A DNA stretch of 64,000 nucleotides, taken from positions 36,289,722 through 36,353,721 of the forward strand of contig CM050654.1 of NCBI GenBank assembly GCA_027574665.1, in the 5' to 3' direction. This document shows, piece by piece, positions 25,936 through 39,900 of this stretch (position 1 is the first letter of the stretch; the number at the start of each line of letters is the position of its first letter). Origin of the DNA: Rhynochetos jubatus. Lineage: Eukaryota; Chordata; Aves; Eurypygiformes; Rhynochetidae. Both the position numbers and the translations under genes were made by a program. Under the pieces are notes generated by a model, which was not told the origin of the DNA, did no database searches, and saw only the letters and a program-made list of their open reading frames with translations.

Positions 25936-27510
25936 TACTTGAATCCAAGAAAACCTTGAGTACTGGATGATCTCATATCATATGGGTCGGGTTAGGATAT
26001 AAGCATGATAAGTTAATGTGTCTTCAGTTAGGTGGTTGGTTTTTTTTAAAAACAAACCCCACCAACAAACAACTTTGGTTCTGTTCTGTTGATAAAGGTG
26101 ACCTTAAATTACCTTACATTGTTTGTGGCAATACTGTGCCTCAGAACAGAGGAGAAACTGTTAGTGTGGCCTGCTTGGCCTTCTGTCACAGATGCAAAGT
26201 TGTCGTGTATTGCCTCATGTTCACTACAAGGTATTACCCCCAAAGGCTGGCCATGCACACCTTTTACCCCTGCTAAATCAAGGTAATCTGTTTTCTTATT
26301 CCATGTCTGTCATGGTACTATCTACTCATTTTCTGAAACTGTAATGTGTACAAAGTATTTTTCTTCTACTGCCAGCTAGCAAGAAACTTTTAGCCATATT
26401 ATTTTGGGCTCTTTGATGGAAATATTGAGTTTTGCAGTTTTCCCCATAGATGCTGAGGTTGTTGACCTCTATTGAAAGAGTTTGTGGGATAGCTGCTGAG
26501 CCATTTCTGTCTCCTGCACACCTAAATTTTGCTCTTGATGTTGACAGTTTCATAGTTCCAGTAGGATAGAGCTGTCATCAAGGGAAGTTGAGATCACACA
26601 GCATGAGATGGTCCCTCATTTAAAAGACACTGAAAGAGAGTTTTGGACATGGAGAACAAATAATTTATCCTAACTGAATGCCCCTGATGAGAGGAATGAA
26701 GAGGACTGAACATGCAGATGATGATGGTCTTCCAGTGGTTTGCACTGGTTTGAAGATTTAATGAAATAGGCTTCTGAACATTGATTACACATGTAGGCAC
26801 AGAAAATGGGACTCTTCAGATCATTAGTCTATGAAGTTCTATAGGAAGGTTCTAATGAAATGGTGAAGAACAATTCTTTTACTGATCAAGGCAGAAAAGG
26901 TTTTACTAGCCATGAATTCACAGATAGGACATACTACACCTTTTACTTAGGTTTGCATGTTGTTTTTAATATAGAATCTCTGCAATCCAAATAGAAAAGT
27001 CTTTATCTGGGGTTAAAAGGAATGTTTGCCTGGGCTAAATTAATAAGCTAGGAGGGAATAAATTTGTAGCTTAGGCAGAAACTCCTTTATTTGCAGCATA
27101 CATCCATACTGAATGGCTTCCGTATTAATGATGCCCATCTACATTTGTCTGCAAAGGGAGTTACCTATCAGTTGGTTAAGGAAAAACTCTGAGGCTCCTC
27201 ATTAAAAAGAAACCTGGGATATTCCCTCAAAAATATAAAGGAATTCAAAAATAATGAGGACCAACAAACAGTGCAGGGCCTTGCGGAATGAAGATTTTCA
27301 ACTGGCATAAGTTGACACAGAAATTTAGAAATGTGTCAGTCATCCAGGGCAACTGCTATGTGTAAATTTAACACTTATCTCCCAGAAGCAGTGAGCAATG
27401 AGGGAAAGCAATATGAAATCTTCACTTCTGATTCACTGACCTGGAAACTGTAACCGGTTCTGATATACTGTGATTATTTAAGTACAGGGTAACAAAATAT
27501 TTTAAACAAA

Positions 27511-27545
27511 TTTGTTCTATGATTCTATGAATTCTATGATTCTAC
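27511..27545 (+). mobile_element. CR1 3' tail remnant (TTCTATGA repeats)
   Basis: Three TTCTATGA-type units, the signature tail of avian CR1, with one AATTC junction. No CR1 body is recognisable upstream, so this is either an extremely truncated insertion or a CR1 whose body has decayed. Confidence 0.65.
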
Positions 27546-28984
27546 CATTTTGTGATTCATTCTAAATAGTATCAAATAATATTCAAATATTTATGGTGAT
27601 ATTTAGAATGCTTAATGGGTACTAGATGCAGAAGAGATTATATATAAACAGAAGGTACGTGATCTTGGGAAACTTTCAGTGCAGGAATTAATAGACTCTG
27701 TGAAACTCTGTTTCACTGTTTATGGCAAACTATCTTGACCTGAATAGTAGTGAATTCAGAATATAATTTAATGAACTCGACCATGGGTTAGCATCTCCGC
27801 TCTTAAACCCTGAAAATTAAGAAACATCAAAACAATGACTTCTGATAATCCCCTCAAATAAGGCTTAAATTCCTGAAGTGATTCCTTTGCTGAAGTAGTT
27901 GCTTTGTGTAACAATGAGCCCTACACAAAGGCTCCCTATGACAGGAAAATAGGCAGGATGCGGGCTTGAAAGTTTGCTGGCCCAGTCAAGATTTTTTATA
28001 GCCGTGGGCTACACAGCACCAGTTAATTTGAGAAACTGTTTAACTGAGTTTTACTTATACAATGTTCCTCTCTTTCTGTTTAACAGAGCTCTTGGCTATA
28101 CCAGTTGGCATCATTGTAGTTCTTTTAAAATAACTAGAAAGCTGAAATGAGTGAATTGGTGTTGCAGGTACAAGTATGGGTGTATAGAATGAAAACAAAG
28201 AAGTGAAATCGAGTTTTTGAGTAATTTTCCTTTTCCTCTTGCTAAAGTTGGTGTGATTTCACTGCAAAGCACTATCCGCCTACCACTGACTACTCAGCAC
28301 TGCAGCTCCACAATAAACCCCCCTGTTCCCCCCTATCAGTCCTCCATCCTGAAAAATCCCCTCCAAGGAAACGTTTCATTCTGAAAGCAGAAGGAACTAG
28401 ATATTATGCCAAAATGTTTTCTAAACATTCAGTAATTAGTAAATGCATCTACACTGTTAAATGTTTTCTTACATAGAAAAAGCTAGAGTGTGACATTTAT
28501 ATGTTTTGTAATGGAGAGTTACTTTCTTTGAAAGCTCACACCACGTGTGACCAGTGACCGTTTTATGAACACTGCAACCTGAATGCAGCAATTGAGCAGA
28601 CAGGAGGGATGGCTCATATCTTCCGTTTCTAACTTAAGAGATTGTAACTCAAATTGGAAACGAGAGAGGAATGTTAAGATGGAAAAAGTAACATCTTACA
28701 AGAACATAGATAATATATTGGATTTTATTAACATACAACTAATAATTCTGACCTTTAACGTAACTTTAATCTATTGTCTTGCTAAAAGCAGGTCTGTTAT
28801 ATTCTTGAGAGTAGAGATTTGAAAAGGAATGCTGCAATGAGCAGGTTTGATTTTCCTACCCTTAACAACTGCAGGCCCACAGACCTTACTCATCCAAAAA
28901 TAAAGCCTTAACGTGGTATCACAGGAGAGGAGAAAATGCCACCAACCTGCCACAGATGGTAGCCCAGTTTCTGTGGTTCATGGT

Positions 28985-29014
28985 GTCTTTTGTTCATTGA
29001 TGTAATCAAAAGAC
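28985..29014. repeat. Inverted repeat GTCTTTTG / CAAAAGAC
   Basis: Perfect 8-bp arms at 28985-28992 and 29007-29014 around a 14-base loop. It lies 6 bp from a CRE octamer. Confidence 0.6.
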
Positions 29015-29020
29015 CATTGA

Positions 29021-29028
29021 TGACGTCA
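29021..29028. promoter_or_regulatory. Consensus CRE octamer TGACGTCA
   Basis: A perfect palindromic cAMP response element, the site bound by CREB/ATF dimers, extended by flanking ATTGA and AT. It is far from any promoter (about 17.7 kb upstream of CXCR4) and CpG-depleted DNA surrounds it. Function is inferred from the motif only. Confidence 0.4.
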
Positions 29029-32000
29029 ATTGATCCCAACCTCCTGCACACTACCCTGGTACCTTTTCTGGTTCTTCCCTCAAGGCTTTTGTGTGTTTGG
29101 TTTTGTCTCTATATGAAAACAGATTTGGACTTACTTGAGCTGAATATTTCTTGGTGTAACTCATATTAAAAATATTAGTGGTTTTCCCCTGAACAATGAC
29201 AGAAACAAATTCCATACAATCAATTCTCTGTCAGAGACATCTTTGTTAAAATAACATTTCCTCTTCCAAAAGCTGCTTTTTTGGCCCCTGTTTTTCAAAA
29301 GCATAAGAGGCATAATCAAAACCAATCTGCTTCCTTATGGGAACACATCCGGCTCAGTCTTCTCACTGTATAAAGCCTTCCTGTCACACTCTTACATAGG
29401 AATACTCTGAACCACATTGCATATCTGTATTGTCCTAGCACATACTGTGAGCTGTAGCCTCTCCTTTAGTCTCATGGACACTACAGAAGAGGTGAATGGT
29501 TCAACTGATCTGTTTACTTGGGTTCCTGCAGAATTTCAGTGATGAATAAATATTGCAAAGCTAACTAGAATAATAACTAGTGCTTTCATTAACTTTCCTT
29601 GCAACCTGAGTGGATTGGTACTTTACTTAAAGTTCCTTCAGTGGTTGTAAGCAGCATGCACAAACTCACACAAAGCACCTAATTTCATATCTGTGAGATA
29701 TGTCCCCAGAATTCTTAGCATCATACATAAGTGAATACAGTGTGAGTAAGAGCATGGCAGTTCAAGTAGTTTTTATGCAGTGGGTGCTCTCCTTTAAGCT
29801 ACTAGATTGTTTAGAAGGAAGTAACTCAAGTCCAGAGAACTTGAATGACATGATAATGCACACTTAATTTGCTGAGAGTACTTGCGCAGCAAAGTACACA
29901 ACTAATGCAAGGTCCACAAGCAAATCTTTCTTTTCCTCTCTCTTATTTTAAGAAGAAGACATTAAATTCAAGAGGTGACACTGATCCTTACATAACTGTG
30001 TTGGTTTTTGTTTTGTTTTAATATTGATCTTTGCAAAAGCATCTCTATACCTACCACAGCCGCCTATTTGCAGCAAAGGCCTGGGGGTTTAGGACCAATG
30101 GCATTGTTTTCTATTCTGTTTCTTTTCTTGTGAAGTCATTACCATATATTTTTAAATGCTTAAGATAACTCAGCTGGTCTATGTGGCGAATACAGTATAG
30201 CTTTTTGAACCATACGTTTTCCTTTTTCTGTCTTGGTCATGTTGACATTACAACCTTCACCTTTAGGCTATACAAGGCCTTTTTACGTTTAACACTACAC
30301 ATAACATACAGTCTGGGAACTACGGTCTTCATGCGTACAGTGCTTTATGCTATGCTTTCTTTTTAAGGCATTCATTCTATGAGCTGTAGTATTCATGACT
30401 GCAGCATTTATTGCACACTTCATAGCAATTATTGCATTAACAGTCACAATAGCTAGGCGCTTCAGTGGGACAAGAAGAGTAATGATGCATTAATAGAGAA
30501 TGAAATATATATTGTTTGTATCCAGTACATTTTTAATGGTCAACAGTATAGCTGTTTCAGCTACAGGCAGCAAACGAGACAGTGTGCAATAATTATTGAA
30601 GCGGGTAAGAGATTTCAGATATTGCAGGCCCAACATGTAAGAACTCTGAATAAGAACCTACACTCCAGCAACATTTCCTACTGCAAGATTTGCAAGATTT
30701 TGATGAGAGCTCAGAACAAAAGCTGCTCTGTTCCTGCTGGGGTTTACGTCAACCAGTTGTCTTATTATTCCTGATACTTTGCCAATCATATTGCATGCTT
30801 TGAGAAAGGGATGAAAAAGCAGTCCTTCTCCTTTAAAGAGGTTTAAACTTCAAAATCTTATTACTGTGACTATTAATTGCAGAAGGGACAGGCTGAAATG
30901 CCAGCTATAGAGTACAGTAGAGGTGACAACAATTTTACAAGGTTCCACATAATGCTATTACTCTGCGATGACCTTAAGGTTATAGATGTTCCCATAAATT
31001 TTAGATATTTCTTTTTTATGGATAGGAGTGAAGTACAATGGATGGGAGGATGGGATTAGAAACATTCAGTATGATGAGCGATCTTTGTTTTCTAGATTTC
31101 TTCCATTTTCTGGCATTTTGTAAATTTTCAGTGCTTGGATTTACAAATATAGAATTATTTTTAACACGTTTTAAATTCAAATATATTTAATTCCATTGTT
31201 TGCAACAGCCTTAAACATTAAAGCAATGCAAAGGGATACAGTCTTCTATGCATTAACTGTGCTCAGAGAGTATGCCTAGAGGACTGAAGTCCTGGGAACT
31301 GCCCCTAGTTTTCTTAGGGAAATGTGCTTTTATACTAGTGTCTGTGGAATAGCTTTGTCTTAATAGAACTGCCTTGTTTGCATTTGCAGTGCATTGTGCT
31401 TGTAAATATCCTTTAACACAAGTTTCACAGTGCTACAGAATAATTTAGTTTGGAAACCTGATTCTAGCTCTTGATCTGCATTTTAAAATTTCATTTCTAA
31501 ACTTGTCCTGCAGTTGCTTTGCCACTACAATTCCCCAGAATATTTCGCAGAGGGCAATTGGGATTGTGTCCACAGATGCACAATTACAAACAGTCCTGAA
31601 ATTGCTAACACATCGAGTCAAATAAATAGGTTACCAAGAAAAGCAGCAAGATTCCCTGGTAGCCAAAATATACATTTCTTGTCTTAGAATTCATGGGTAA
31701 AACACATGTTTGGAAATACTTGTCAAATAAAACCCAATAATCATCTAGCTTAATGGCAAAGAAGAGGTGCAAGTGCCCTTCAAATGTCTCCTTCACTAGT
31801 AGTTTTGCTTCTGTTTTCTGTGCTACTGGAGTGATTGAGAAATCTTGATCTATCCATAGGCCTTTGTTTGAGTTTTCCCTGGGTCAAATTTCTCAGGTTC
31901 TTGCCAGGTTATTTCATTATGGACTCAGTATTTTCTTGAAAGATATTTTTTGCAGTCATTAACTAACTTTCACTTAATCAAGCCTTCTATTTAAGGAGTC

Positions 32001-33630
32001 TTTTGGGGAATAAAACTCCACTGATTTCTTCTGTTTTTAAAATCAGCGTTTTTGGCCACTTTTGATAGCTTTACTAAGGCAAAATTGCCACTGAACATGC
32101 TCAGCACAAAGTGAGTAATTCTGGATTCAACTGTATTTTCTTAACTAAAGGCTTCAAAATTGCATTTAGTATTATCAATCATTAATGCTACCAGTCTTGA
32201 TTGTCCTATAAGGGCACAATTTATAACAAAGAAACAGTATTACAAAAGCTCAATCCATGCATATCGTCGTTTGAACGAGCACCAACTGAAGTGGAGAAGT
32301 TTTCAGTGATTTTGATCTGATGGGAGAAACTTGTTCTCAAATTTTCTGCATATGGGCATTTAGAATTGTTAATATTAGTATTCTGTTATGTGAGACATGC
32401 TTGAAATCTTAGCATTTTTCACTGAGAAAGCTTTAAAATATAACAAATAAACTTTCATACCATTTTTGTTGATTTTTAAAATTTGGGTACCAGTACTGTC
32501 CAGAGTCAGAAATGAAACTGAAAACTGGTTTGTGGGAGAAACAGTCATGCAGAGTCAAATCTCTTTTTCCCAAGACCTAAACCAAAACCATGCTGAAGGG
32601 CTCAGCTCTGAAGGTAGTTTTCCCAAGGAAAGTTCTATGGGTAGCCGGACATGAGACAGATCCACAGACCACTAGCAGAGCTGCAAATGTAGCCTTGGCC
32701 AAAGATACCATTGTGTCTACTTGCTAATTTACGACAGTGTTGTCAAGAGCAGCTGCTTTTTTAACACATATTCACTCTTTATATATATACTTGCAGCTTC
32801 TATTTTCTGTAGAGACTATGTTCTTTTATAATGTGCATTTTGTATGTTACATATAGCACGTGTGTTCTGATAACTATACAAAAGAGTGTTTTACCATCTG
32901 ATACACTAAATACCCATAAGGATGAAAAAAAAAATTTAAATAGATCTCAGTGGGGTGCCCCATCAGTAGTCACAAGGCTGAAATTTTCATAGCTGTTAGG
33001 AAAATCATGCATGTAAGACCACGGAAGTATTAACAGAATTTTAAGGTTAGCAGAAGTCTTGACGTTCTGCTTTTCAAATCTTTACACTGTTACATAAAAT
33101 ACTAGAAGCAAGCAAAGAAATTGGTTTATTACTGCAATAAATTAACCTAAAAGAAAGACTTAGAAGCTCTGGGTCTGAATCATAATGTTGGTATTAATGG
33201 TACAGGAAGGCAGTGCTCCTTGTATAATACTGCAAGTTTCTAAAATATGAAATGTCATGCTTGTGCTGTATTTCATAGATGGGAGATAAATAGAACTACA
33301 TAGCATGAACTATGAGGGACTAACAGAATCTGGTACAAGCACTTTGTAAAATTATAAAGGTTAAAAAATGTTATCAGAGCAGAGAAGATTCATCATAATT
33401 AAATCTAGGGAAAATGAGGTATTTGCAGAGTTTATTTCATTACATTGACCTTTTTATCATACACTACTTAAAATGTGTTTTTGAGGACTGGCAGAGGGCA
33501 TATTGCAGCAAACAAGATCAAAGGGAAAGGTTTTGCTTTGAGACCTTATTCAGTGGTAAAAGTGTGTTAATGGTGTTGAACTCTCATATAGCATTTTATT
33601 TGTATATATCCAAATGCCTCGAGAAGAAAA

Positions 33631-33755
33631 CCATTATCTCTGTTTTACAGGTTATGAGATGAAGGTACAGAGATTTACCTAGGAGTGTCACATTGAAGAT
33701 TATGAAGTTAGGAGCAGAACTGAGAGGAAACCCCAGATCCCTCTTAACTCCATCT
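33631..33755 (+). mobile_element. L2/MIR-related ancient repeat fossil
   Basis: CATTATCTCTGTTTTACAGG, then GGTACAGAGATTTACC, then GGAGCAGAACTGAGAGGAAA, then CCCCAGATCC follow the order of a common old amniote repeat (TTTTACAGATGAGGAAACTG, then GCACAGAG, then GCAGAGCTGGGATT, then AACCCAG). It is diverged and in plus orientation. Confidence 0.65.
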
Positions 33756-35968
33756 CAGGACAACACAAAAGGTACATATTTATGTATTTTTAAGTGTCTA
33801 CGTTATCATGTGTGACTGTCTCCAAGAAAAGTTCACTTATCTTTTCATTACATAGCAATGCATCCTTTCTGTTGTAAATTTTGATACCATTAATTATATT
33901 GGTGCAATTAACTGCGGGCAATTTTAGTTAAGCAATAAGCCAGGTTACAATACCATTGAGTTTGATAGGAGTCTTTAGGGGACTGCTGGTATGGGGTCAA
34001 GTAAACCTCCTCCTCCTATTTTTGTTATTATTATAGTTACTCTTTGTTTGGGTAGTGTCTGCAATGTTCTGGGCAATTTCCCAACATAAAAGAAGGCAAT
34101 ATTTCCTTCCCTAAGAGGTTACATGATAAAAAAAACAGACAAAAAGATAAAGGGTAGAAAAGGTCAAAATAGAAACCATTAGAGTTTTAGCATCTTGTCA
34201 CATTTAGTGAGTTTACTGAGTCACGAAGTAATCTCCAAGAGCCCGAGTCTGGCCATAATCAACCTAAAAGAAGGCTCATCCCATTTTTAATAATTTCACG
34301 TGTTTGTGTGCAAATGACTGTTGCTCATTCTTTTTTGCCCCAGCTGTTGATTCAGGAGGGTACCATGCAAACCCTAATGTTTAAAAGGGGTTTAGGCATC
34401 CAGCTCCTGCTGATGGTGGACCGGACCACTCTTAGCTGCTGCTCCGTGCATGGAACTTCTATAACCTGCACATACTGGGTGGGGTTTTTTAACGTGTGAA
34501 TGGCTGCTAATGTATTAAAAATATAAACCAGTGCATAGAGGTAAAGCTACACATTGAAGCAATTGTTAATAATCCAGTTAATAATAACACTACAAAAGAA
34601 TAACACATTAAGAAGTCAAATATTACAGAAATTAATAATGATGTGACAGACTGTCTAAAGCTTTTAAGTCCCCAATTCAAGGTGTCCAGTTAAGTCACCA
34701 GTTTAGGTCTGTATCAACCAAATATTACTGTTTTTCACAAGTCCTATAATCAAGACATTTGCTTGTCTTAATTTTTATGTCCACATCATGAAAATTATGA
34801 CTGCAATAAAAATCTTGTTTTAGCAGACTTCGTAGATGCTCTTAATTTACTGTTGACTGCATGTGGAGACTTGGAAACTCTTAATAACCCTTTCTGGGGC
34901 ATTCCACCTGCATACAGACCTCATCTGATGGGTTGCCTTCCTTATAACCACTGTATTTGGATTTCAAAATGTGTATTTATAAAATGCAAGCATAAAAATC
35001 TGCAATTGCACTTCTAATCTTGATCTTTTTTTTTTTTTAAATTCAAAACAGAGCCAAGTATTTTGATATTCTTGATTAATATATTTTTATCTAGGATTAT
35101 ACTAATTTTCCATATTACCTGTCCGTTCTCTAATGTAAACATTAAACCTCTTGAAAATTTGAACAACCTATTTTTTCCACATTATTCTATTGCTGTATCT
35201 TTAGCTGCCATAAAAGATACACTTTGTCCTGTTACAACACACACTAGATGATAGATAAAACCAGAAACAGCAAGAAATAAACACCAGAAAGGAACAGTAT
35301 GCTTATTGTCACAATATGGCACAGATAAAATCTAACAAACATGAAAGACTGGAAAAGGTGAAAGAAGATCTTCCTAATTGCTTTACAAGCAGGGTTAGCA
35401 AAAAATGCCTGATAAAAAATTTACAAATTAAAAACCCCAATGTCAGGTTATAAATGCATAAAAATTTAAAAAAGAAAAAAAAAGAGTAAGAAAAATAGTA
35501 AAGAACAATGAAATGGAAAATTACAACATTTTAATGATGACTTTTTCCTTAGATTATGTTTCTGATGTGAGCTAAGTATTTGTAGATGTGAAAGAGATTT
35601 CTCAAAATGAGTGGTTTGCTGTAATTTGTTTCACTTTAACTGTTCACTTCTTGTACGTTAGGATCTGTGTAGACTAGGGGTTTTTCTAAACTGGAATCAA
35701 AATTGTTCTTTTAACATACTGCAATTGCCTGTAGCAGACTGCCAGGGCTTTTTGTACTATCTCACTTCTTGCTCAGTTATTAATAATTTTTTCTTCAATT
35801 CACTTTCTGTCTAATGCTGAGGTTTCATGTGAGGTTTAACTGTAGATTGTCACAGAAATGGCTGTTTTCAAGTCTTTAGAAATTGGCTGAATACTAAGAT
35901 TTTTCATTGTTAGTTTTCAGCAGGATCAGTGAGCTGATCTTGTTTATCCTTTGGCTGTATGATCTCTA

Positions 35969-35994
35969 GAGCCCACACAAGGGAAGTGGTGGGA
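35969..35994 (+). repeat. 26-bp repeated segment, copy B
   Basis: Partner of 25479-25504, same orientation, one mismatch (C for T at position 8). No alignable flank was found by eye. Confidence 0.6.
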
Positions 35995-36300
35995 ACACGC
36001 AGCTGGAGATAAAAGGAAGTTGGATTGCCCTGTTCAGGAGCAGTGCAGTCTTAGATCAGCTTAAATTGACTGTGAAATCTCACTTTTAGTAGAGGGGTTA
36101 ATTTGCTGATTTACAGAGCAAGAACATTTGCACTAATGTCTGATTTCTGTCTTACATGAATTTAAATTTACAGTAGCTTTATTGAAGTGAGTAGACTTAA
36201 AATAATAAGGAAGTGCTAGGAATATTTTTAACATTAGGAAAATTGTTATAGCCATCAAAAGAAACAAGTTAATTTGTTCAGTGATGTGCAAACGAGCTTT

Positions 36301-36345
36301 TGATTCCTTTCATTTCACCCATTACAGGTGATTCCTTTCATTTCA
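36301..36345 (+). repeat. 28-bp tandem duplication
   Basis: The 17-mer TGATTCCTTTCATTTCA occurs exactly at 36301-36317 and again at 36329-36345. It is a small local duplication in non-coding DNA. Confidence 0.85.
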
Positions 36346-36599
36346 GCCTTTATGCCCAGGTTTGGATGGGGCTGAGGGATCTGCCCAGGCTGACTTCTCC
36401 CTTATTCCATTTACTTAAAAAATCAAAGAACAGACATGGAAATGCATGTAGCATCTTTCCCAATGCAGATATATCGAAACAGATCTTCTCATAACACTTA
36501 TGTCTGTCCTCTGCTGACTCCTCTTTGCCATAGAAATTTCTTGTTGGAGGTGAACATTACTGTATGTTTTATTTCAGTAACCAGGTCTTACTGACGAAC

Positions 36600-36930
36600 T
36601 GTCAGGGCCCAAGGGGTACTAATAGCCCTTAGTGGCCCTTACCAGCCTCCGTGGGACCTCTGCCACCCCACCCATGGCACCGGACCCCATTCCAGCCCCT
36701 CCTAGGGCCATCAGCCCTTGCAGCAGTGGTGCTGTAAGGTGTCTTGCCTCCAGCCCTGCCACAGCCCTTCCTGGCAATGGGCACTGCCTAGCCAGGTCCA
36801 CTCGTGGACCACACCTTGGTCCTTGCCTCCACCACACACTTACCTGGTGCTCTGGGGTGTCTCCAGCTGCCCCCCAGCCTGCCCCGCTCCCTCACAGTGG
36901 TGGTCAGACAGGCCCTGGCTGGTGCTTTTA
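36600..36930 (+). mobile_element. GC-rich interspersed repeat, copy 1 (LTR- or TIR-type end)
   Basis: A sharply bounded GC-rich block in AT-rich DNA beginning TGTCAGGG at 36600. The stretch 36615-36639 matches the reverse complement of 57488-57512 at 21 of 25 positions, at the same distance from the element end, so both are copies of one family. TG at the edge suits an LTR. The right end is unclear, and the copy seems shorter than the one at 57010 (about 330 versus 518 bp). Open frames on both strands arise from the composition. The family is not identified. Confidence 0.5.
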
Positions 36931-39900
36931 AGTAGTTATAACTGTTGCAAAGCAGGCAGCGGTTTCAGCTATTCAGCTGTACCATAAATCAATATCAATC
37001 ATAGAAAAAAATGGCTATTCTGCTGGTTGTACCGTGTATTTTAATTTCACCATCTCACGCTTCTTCTGGGGAGATCTGTTTTCATAATAATTTTGCATGC
37101 AACTATATGTATATTTATTACATTTATGAAATGTGCCCCAAATTGCCATTGGCCAATCAATAACTCTCCGATACAACCATTTCTAGCAAAAAAGAAATCA
37201 AGTTGGTAAGCAGTCAATCTCTGTGGTCAGTAAAGTCGAATATTTAATGAAATGATTGAAATGTTCTTACTGTGGTATTGGTTTTCTTATTAAAAAAGAA
37301 TGCCATTGGAAGCATAACATGCTATTTTGATTTGGTTTCTCTTTACACCCAAAATGTGTTTGTGCACTTCATCTTAGAAAAGATTTAGCATGACACTGAC
37401 ATTTTATATAGATGTCTAACTTGCGTAGTCTGAGATTTCTTTTTGTTGTTAAATGGGGGAAAATTCTTTGTCTGTCACTCATCTTCGAAACAGAAGCAAC
37501 ACTTGAGTGAGAGCTTCCCTGTCACCTTCTCCTGTCTCCTTTTGTTTATCTGACACCATTGTGAGACATTTGGAACCCTCCAGCTCAATATAAAACATTT
37601 GCTTGGCAGGTTGGGCCTCCTCTTCCTTTGATGGATACAGCACATGTGAAGAAGAGTTGTTGGACACATCTGATCTTGTCCTGTACGCTTGGGGAGCTTA
37701 GCTCTTCTGATTTAATAACTTACAGAAACTCTTCTCCCTGTCCTTGAAAAAGGGCAGCTCCAAACTCAGTCTTCTGAAAGCCTTTCAGCCTCAAATCAGA
37801 GCAAAATAACAGTGCTGCTGTTGTCTAAGCACTGTTGGTAAATACTTTTAGTACTTCACATTTCTGCTCATTCTCTCTGAGTGGTCTTTGCTGGGGTTTG
37901 AAGCCAGCTGTAAAGTGTGCTTTGTGCTGTACATATGCCCAGGAATAATCCGTTCCATTACAGACACAACAGCAGAAGCAAGATCTTTGCTGTTTTCTGT
38001 AGCTAACAAAGGTTAGGCTTTGAATGTTTACACATTTTCATTATGGGGAAGAATACACAGAGAAATAAAATAAGGAAGAATGTTTGAGGTCAAAAACTAA
38101 AAAAAAATTCAACAGCCCATATATGCACTTGGATGTGTATTGATTTTATGTAAGGGAAAAAGTTGGACAAAGTGGCTCAACCCCTTAAAATGCCATCAGA
38201 TTTTATTTTCACCATGATTTGTACAGATGCACACCTAAAACTTTAGTTGCTGTTATTGAGTGCATGGAAAAGTACCTATTCCTATTATTTTGAGTAGGTA
38301 AATCTGTAGTTGGCCCTTGCAAATCACTTGTTTCTACTTACAAAGATTTACATTTTACCTGAGACTGTTCTTCAAGCTAGGTGTAGCAGAACTGCTGTGA
38401 ACCTAGTTCACACAGGGCAGCATTTTGGGAGTCTCGGGAACATATCAGTTAAATGCACTACAAGCCTGTTTGCACATCTGCTAGTTATTGAATTGCTCCA
38501 TTTGGTCAAGTGATGGACAAGCATGATTTTGTAGTTCAAAGATGCTGGGTTCAGACCACGTTGGCTTGTGGAAAAAAACGTGATTTTCCTGAAGGATCTC
38601 CAAAGGGGCTGTCGACCCTGTTAGCGCTGTCCGGCACGGGAAGTGAGCTGTATCACAGCAGTGCATCTACAGCAGGACTGCGGCGGGAGCTTTCTAACAT
38701 GGGTTGGCCGATACCAGGATGTGGGTGTTGAGGTAGAAAGTCTGGGTGCAGGTGAAATTTTCTTGCCACAAAGTGGCCCAAGGCCTACAGTGAGAAGTAA
38801 TTGCAAGTGGCCTGGGAGAGTTGTCTGCTGCACACACTGAACTTGCTGTTGAGATGGGATTTGATTTGATAGTTTGTACAATAGAGATAGCAAAATGATA
38901 TTCATTGCATTTTGAAATATCACAAAAGCCAACAGCCACCAATGGTCTAAAGCAAGTGTATGTGAATACATGTGCAAGCGTATGATAGGTAAATAATACA
39001 CCATGCTCTATGTGCATGCTTGAGGATAGATAATAAATCCTACTATATGACGTAACTATCTGTATGTGGCATCTGAGAATCTATGGATATGTGCAAAAGC
39101 CTGCCCTTAATGATACAATGCTACTGATTTGTATCTAAGCCATCCTGCTCGTGTATGAGAGGAAATCAAGCATTTCTATTCATAGAGTAATCTATGCAAT
39201 GACTGCAAACCTCTAAGACAACTTTAATAACAAATAGATCTGGCACCTACTATCTGTGTACCTATCTGTACTGAACCAAGACACTTTGCGGTGTAATGTT
39301 AATACATTCACCTTTGACTTTTATGTCCTATGCACCTAGGGCATACAGATCTCTAGAACTACAAAATCATTATTAGAAAATGCTGAAAATACTAGAATAG
39401 GGTTAGAATTCCTAATTTATTTAACAAAAGCTTTTTTTTTTTTTTCCGGAAGTGATGTTTAGTAAAGTATCATCACAATTAACCACAGAGGATAACAATT
39501 ATTTTCCCTTCCTAAACCCTTCTAATCTCTTTATGCCAAACCAGATAAGGTACAGAACATTCTGTATTTATTCTCACTGATCTGATCTGGGAGACAGATA
39601 AGGCATATTTGACTGATTCTGTAAACCTTCACTATGAAGAGGAAAGATGAGCCTGAGGAGAAGAATGAGCAAATTGAAATTGCAAATTCAGGAAACAGTA
39701 TTGCAGCTTAAATTACTTGAGTGAGGAAACAAATTGAAGCTGTGTCACAATTTAGGTTGCAAAATGTAAAAACACCAAGCACATGTAAAAATAAACCTGT
39801 CATTAAATCCATTTATCCATTTTGAGAATTCTTTTCTTTTCCTGCCCCCAAGAATGTAGACTGACTTACCTGAAGTGGAATTGGATAGAAGAAAGGTTTA

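Larger units (their letters stand above)
25936..36599. other. Gene-free 5' flank, 26-36.6 kb
   Basis: No supported gene or RNA. It holds a CR1 tail remnant, a CRE octamer with an adjacent inverted repeat, an L2/MIR-related fossil, one 26-bp repeat copy and a small tandem duplication, each listed separately. There is a long T-run at about 35025-35038. The rest is unique AT-rich DNA. Confidence 0.55.

Noticed and set aside
36619..36987. Proline- and alanine-rich frames on both strands
   Set aside because: They lie inside the GC-rich repeat copy, have no domain and are explained by composition.
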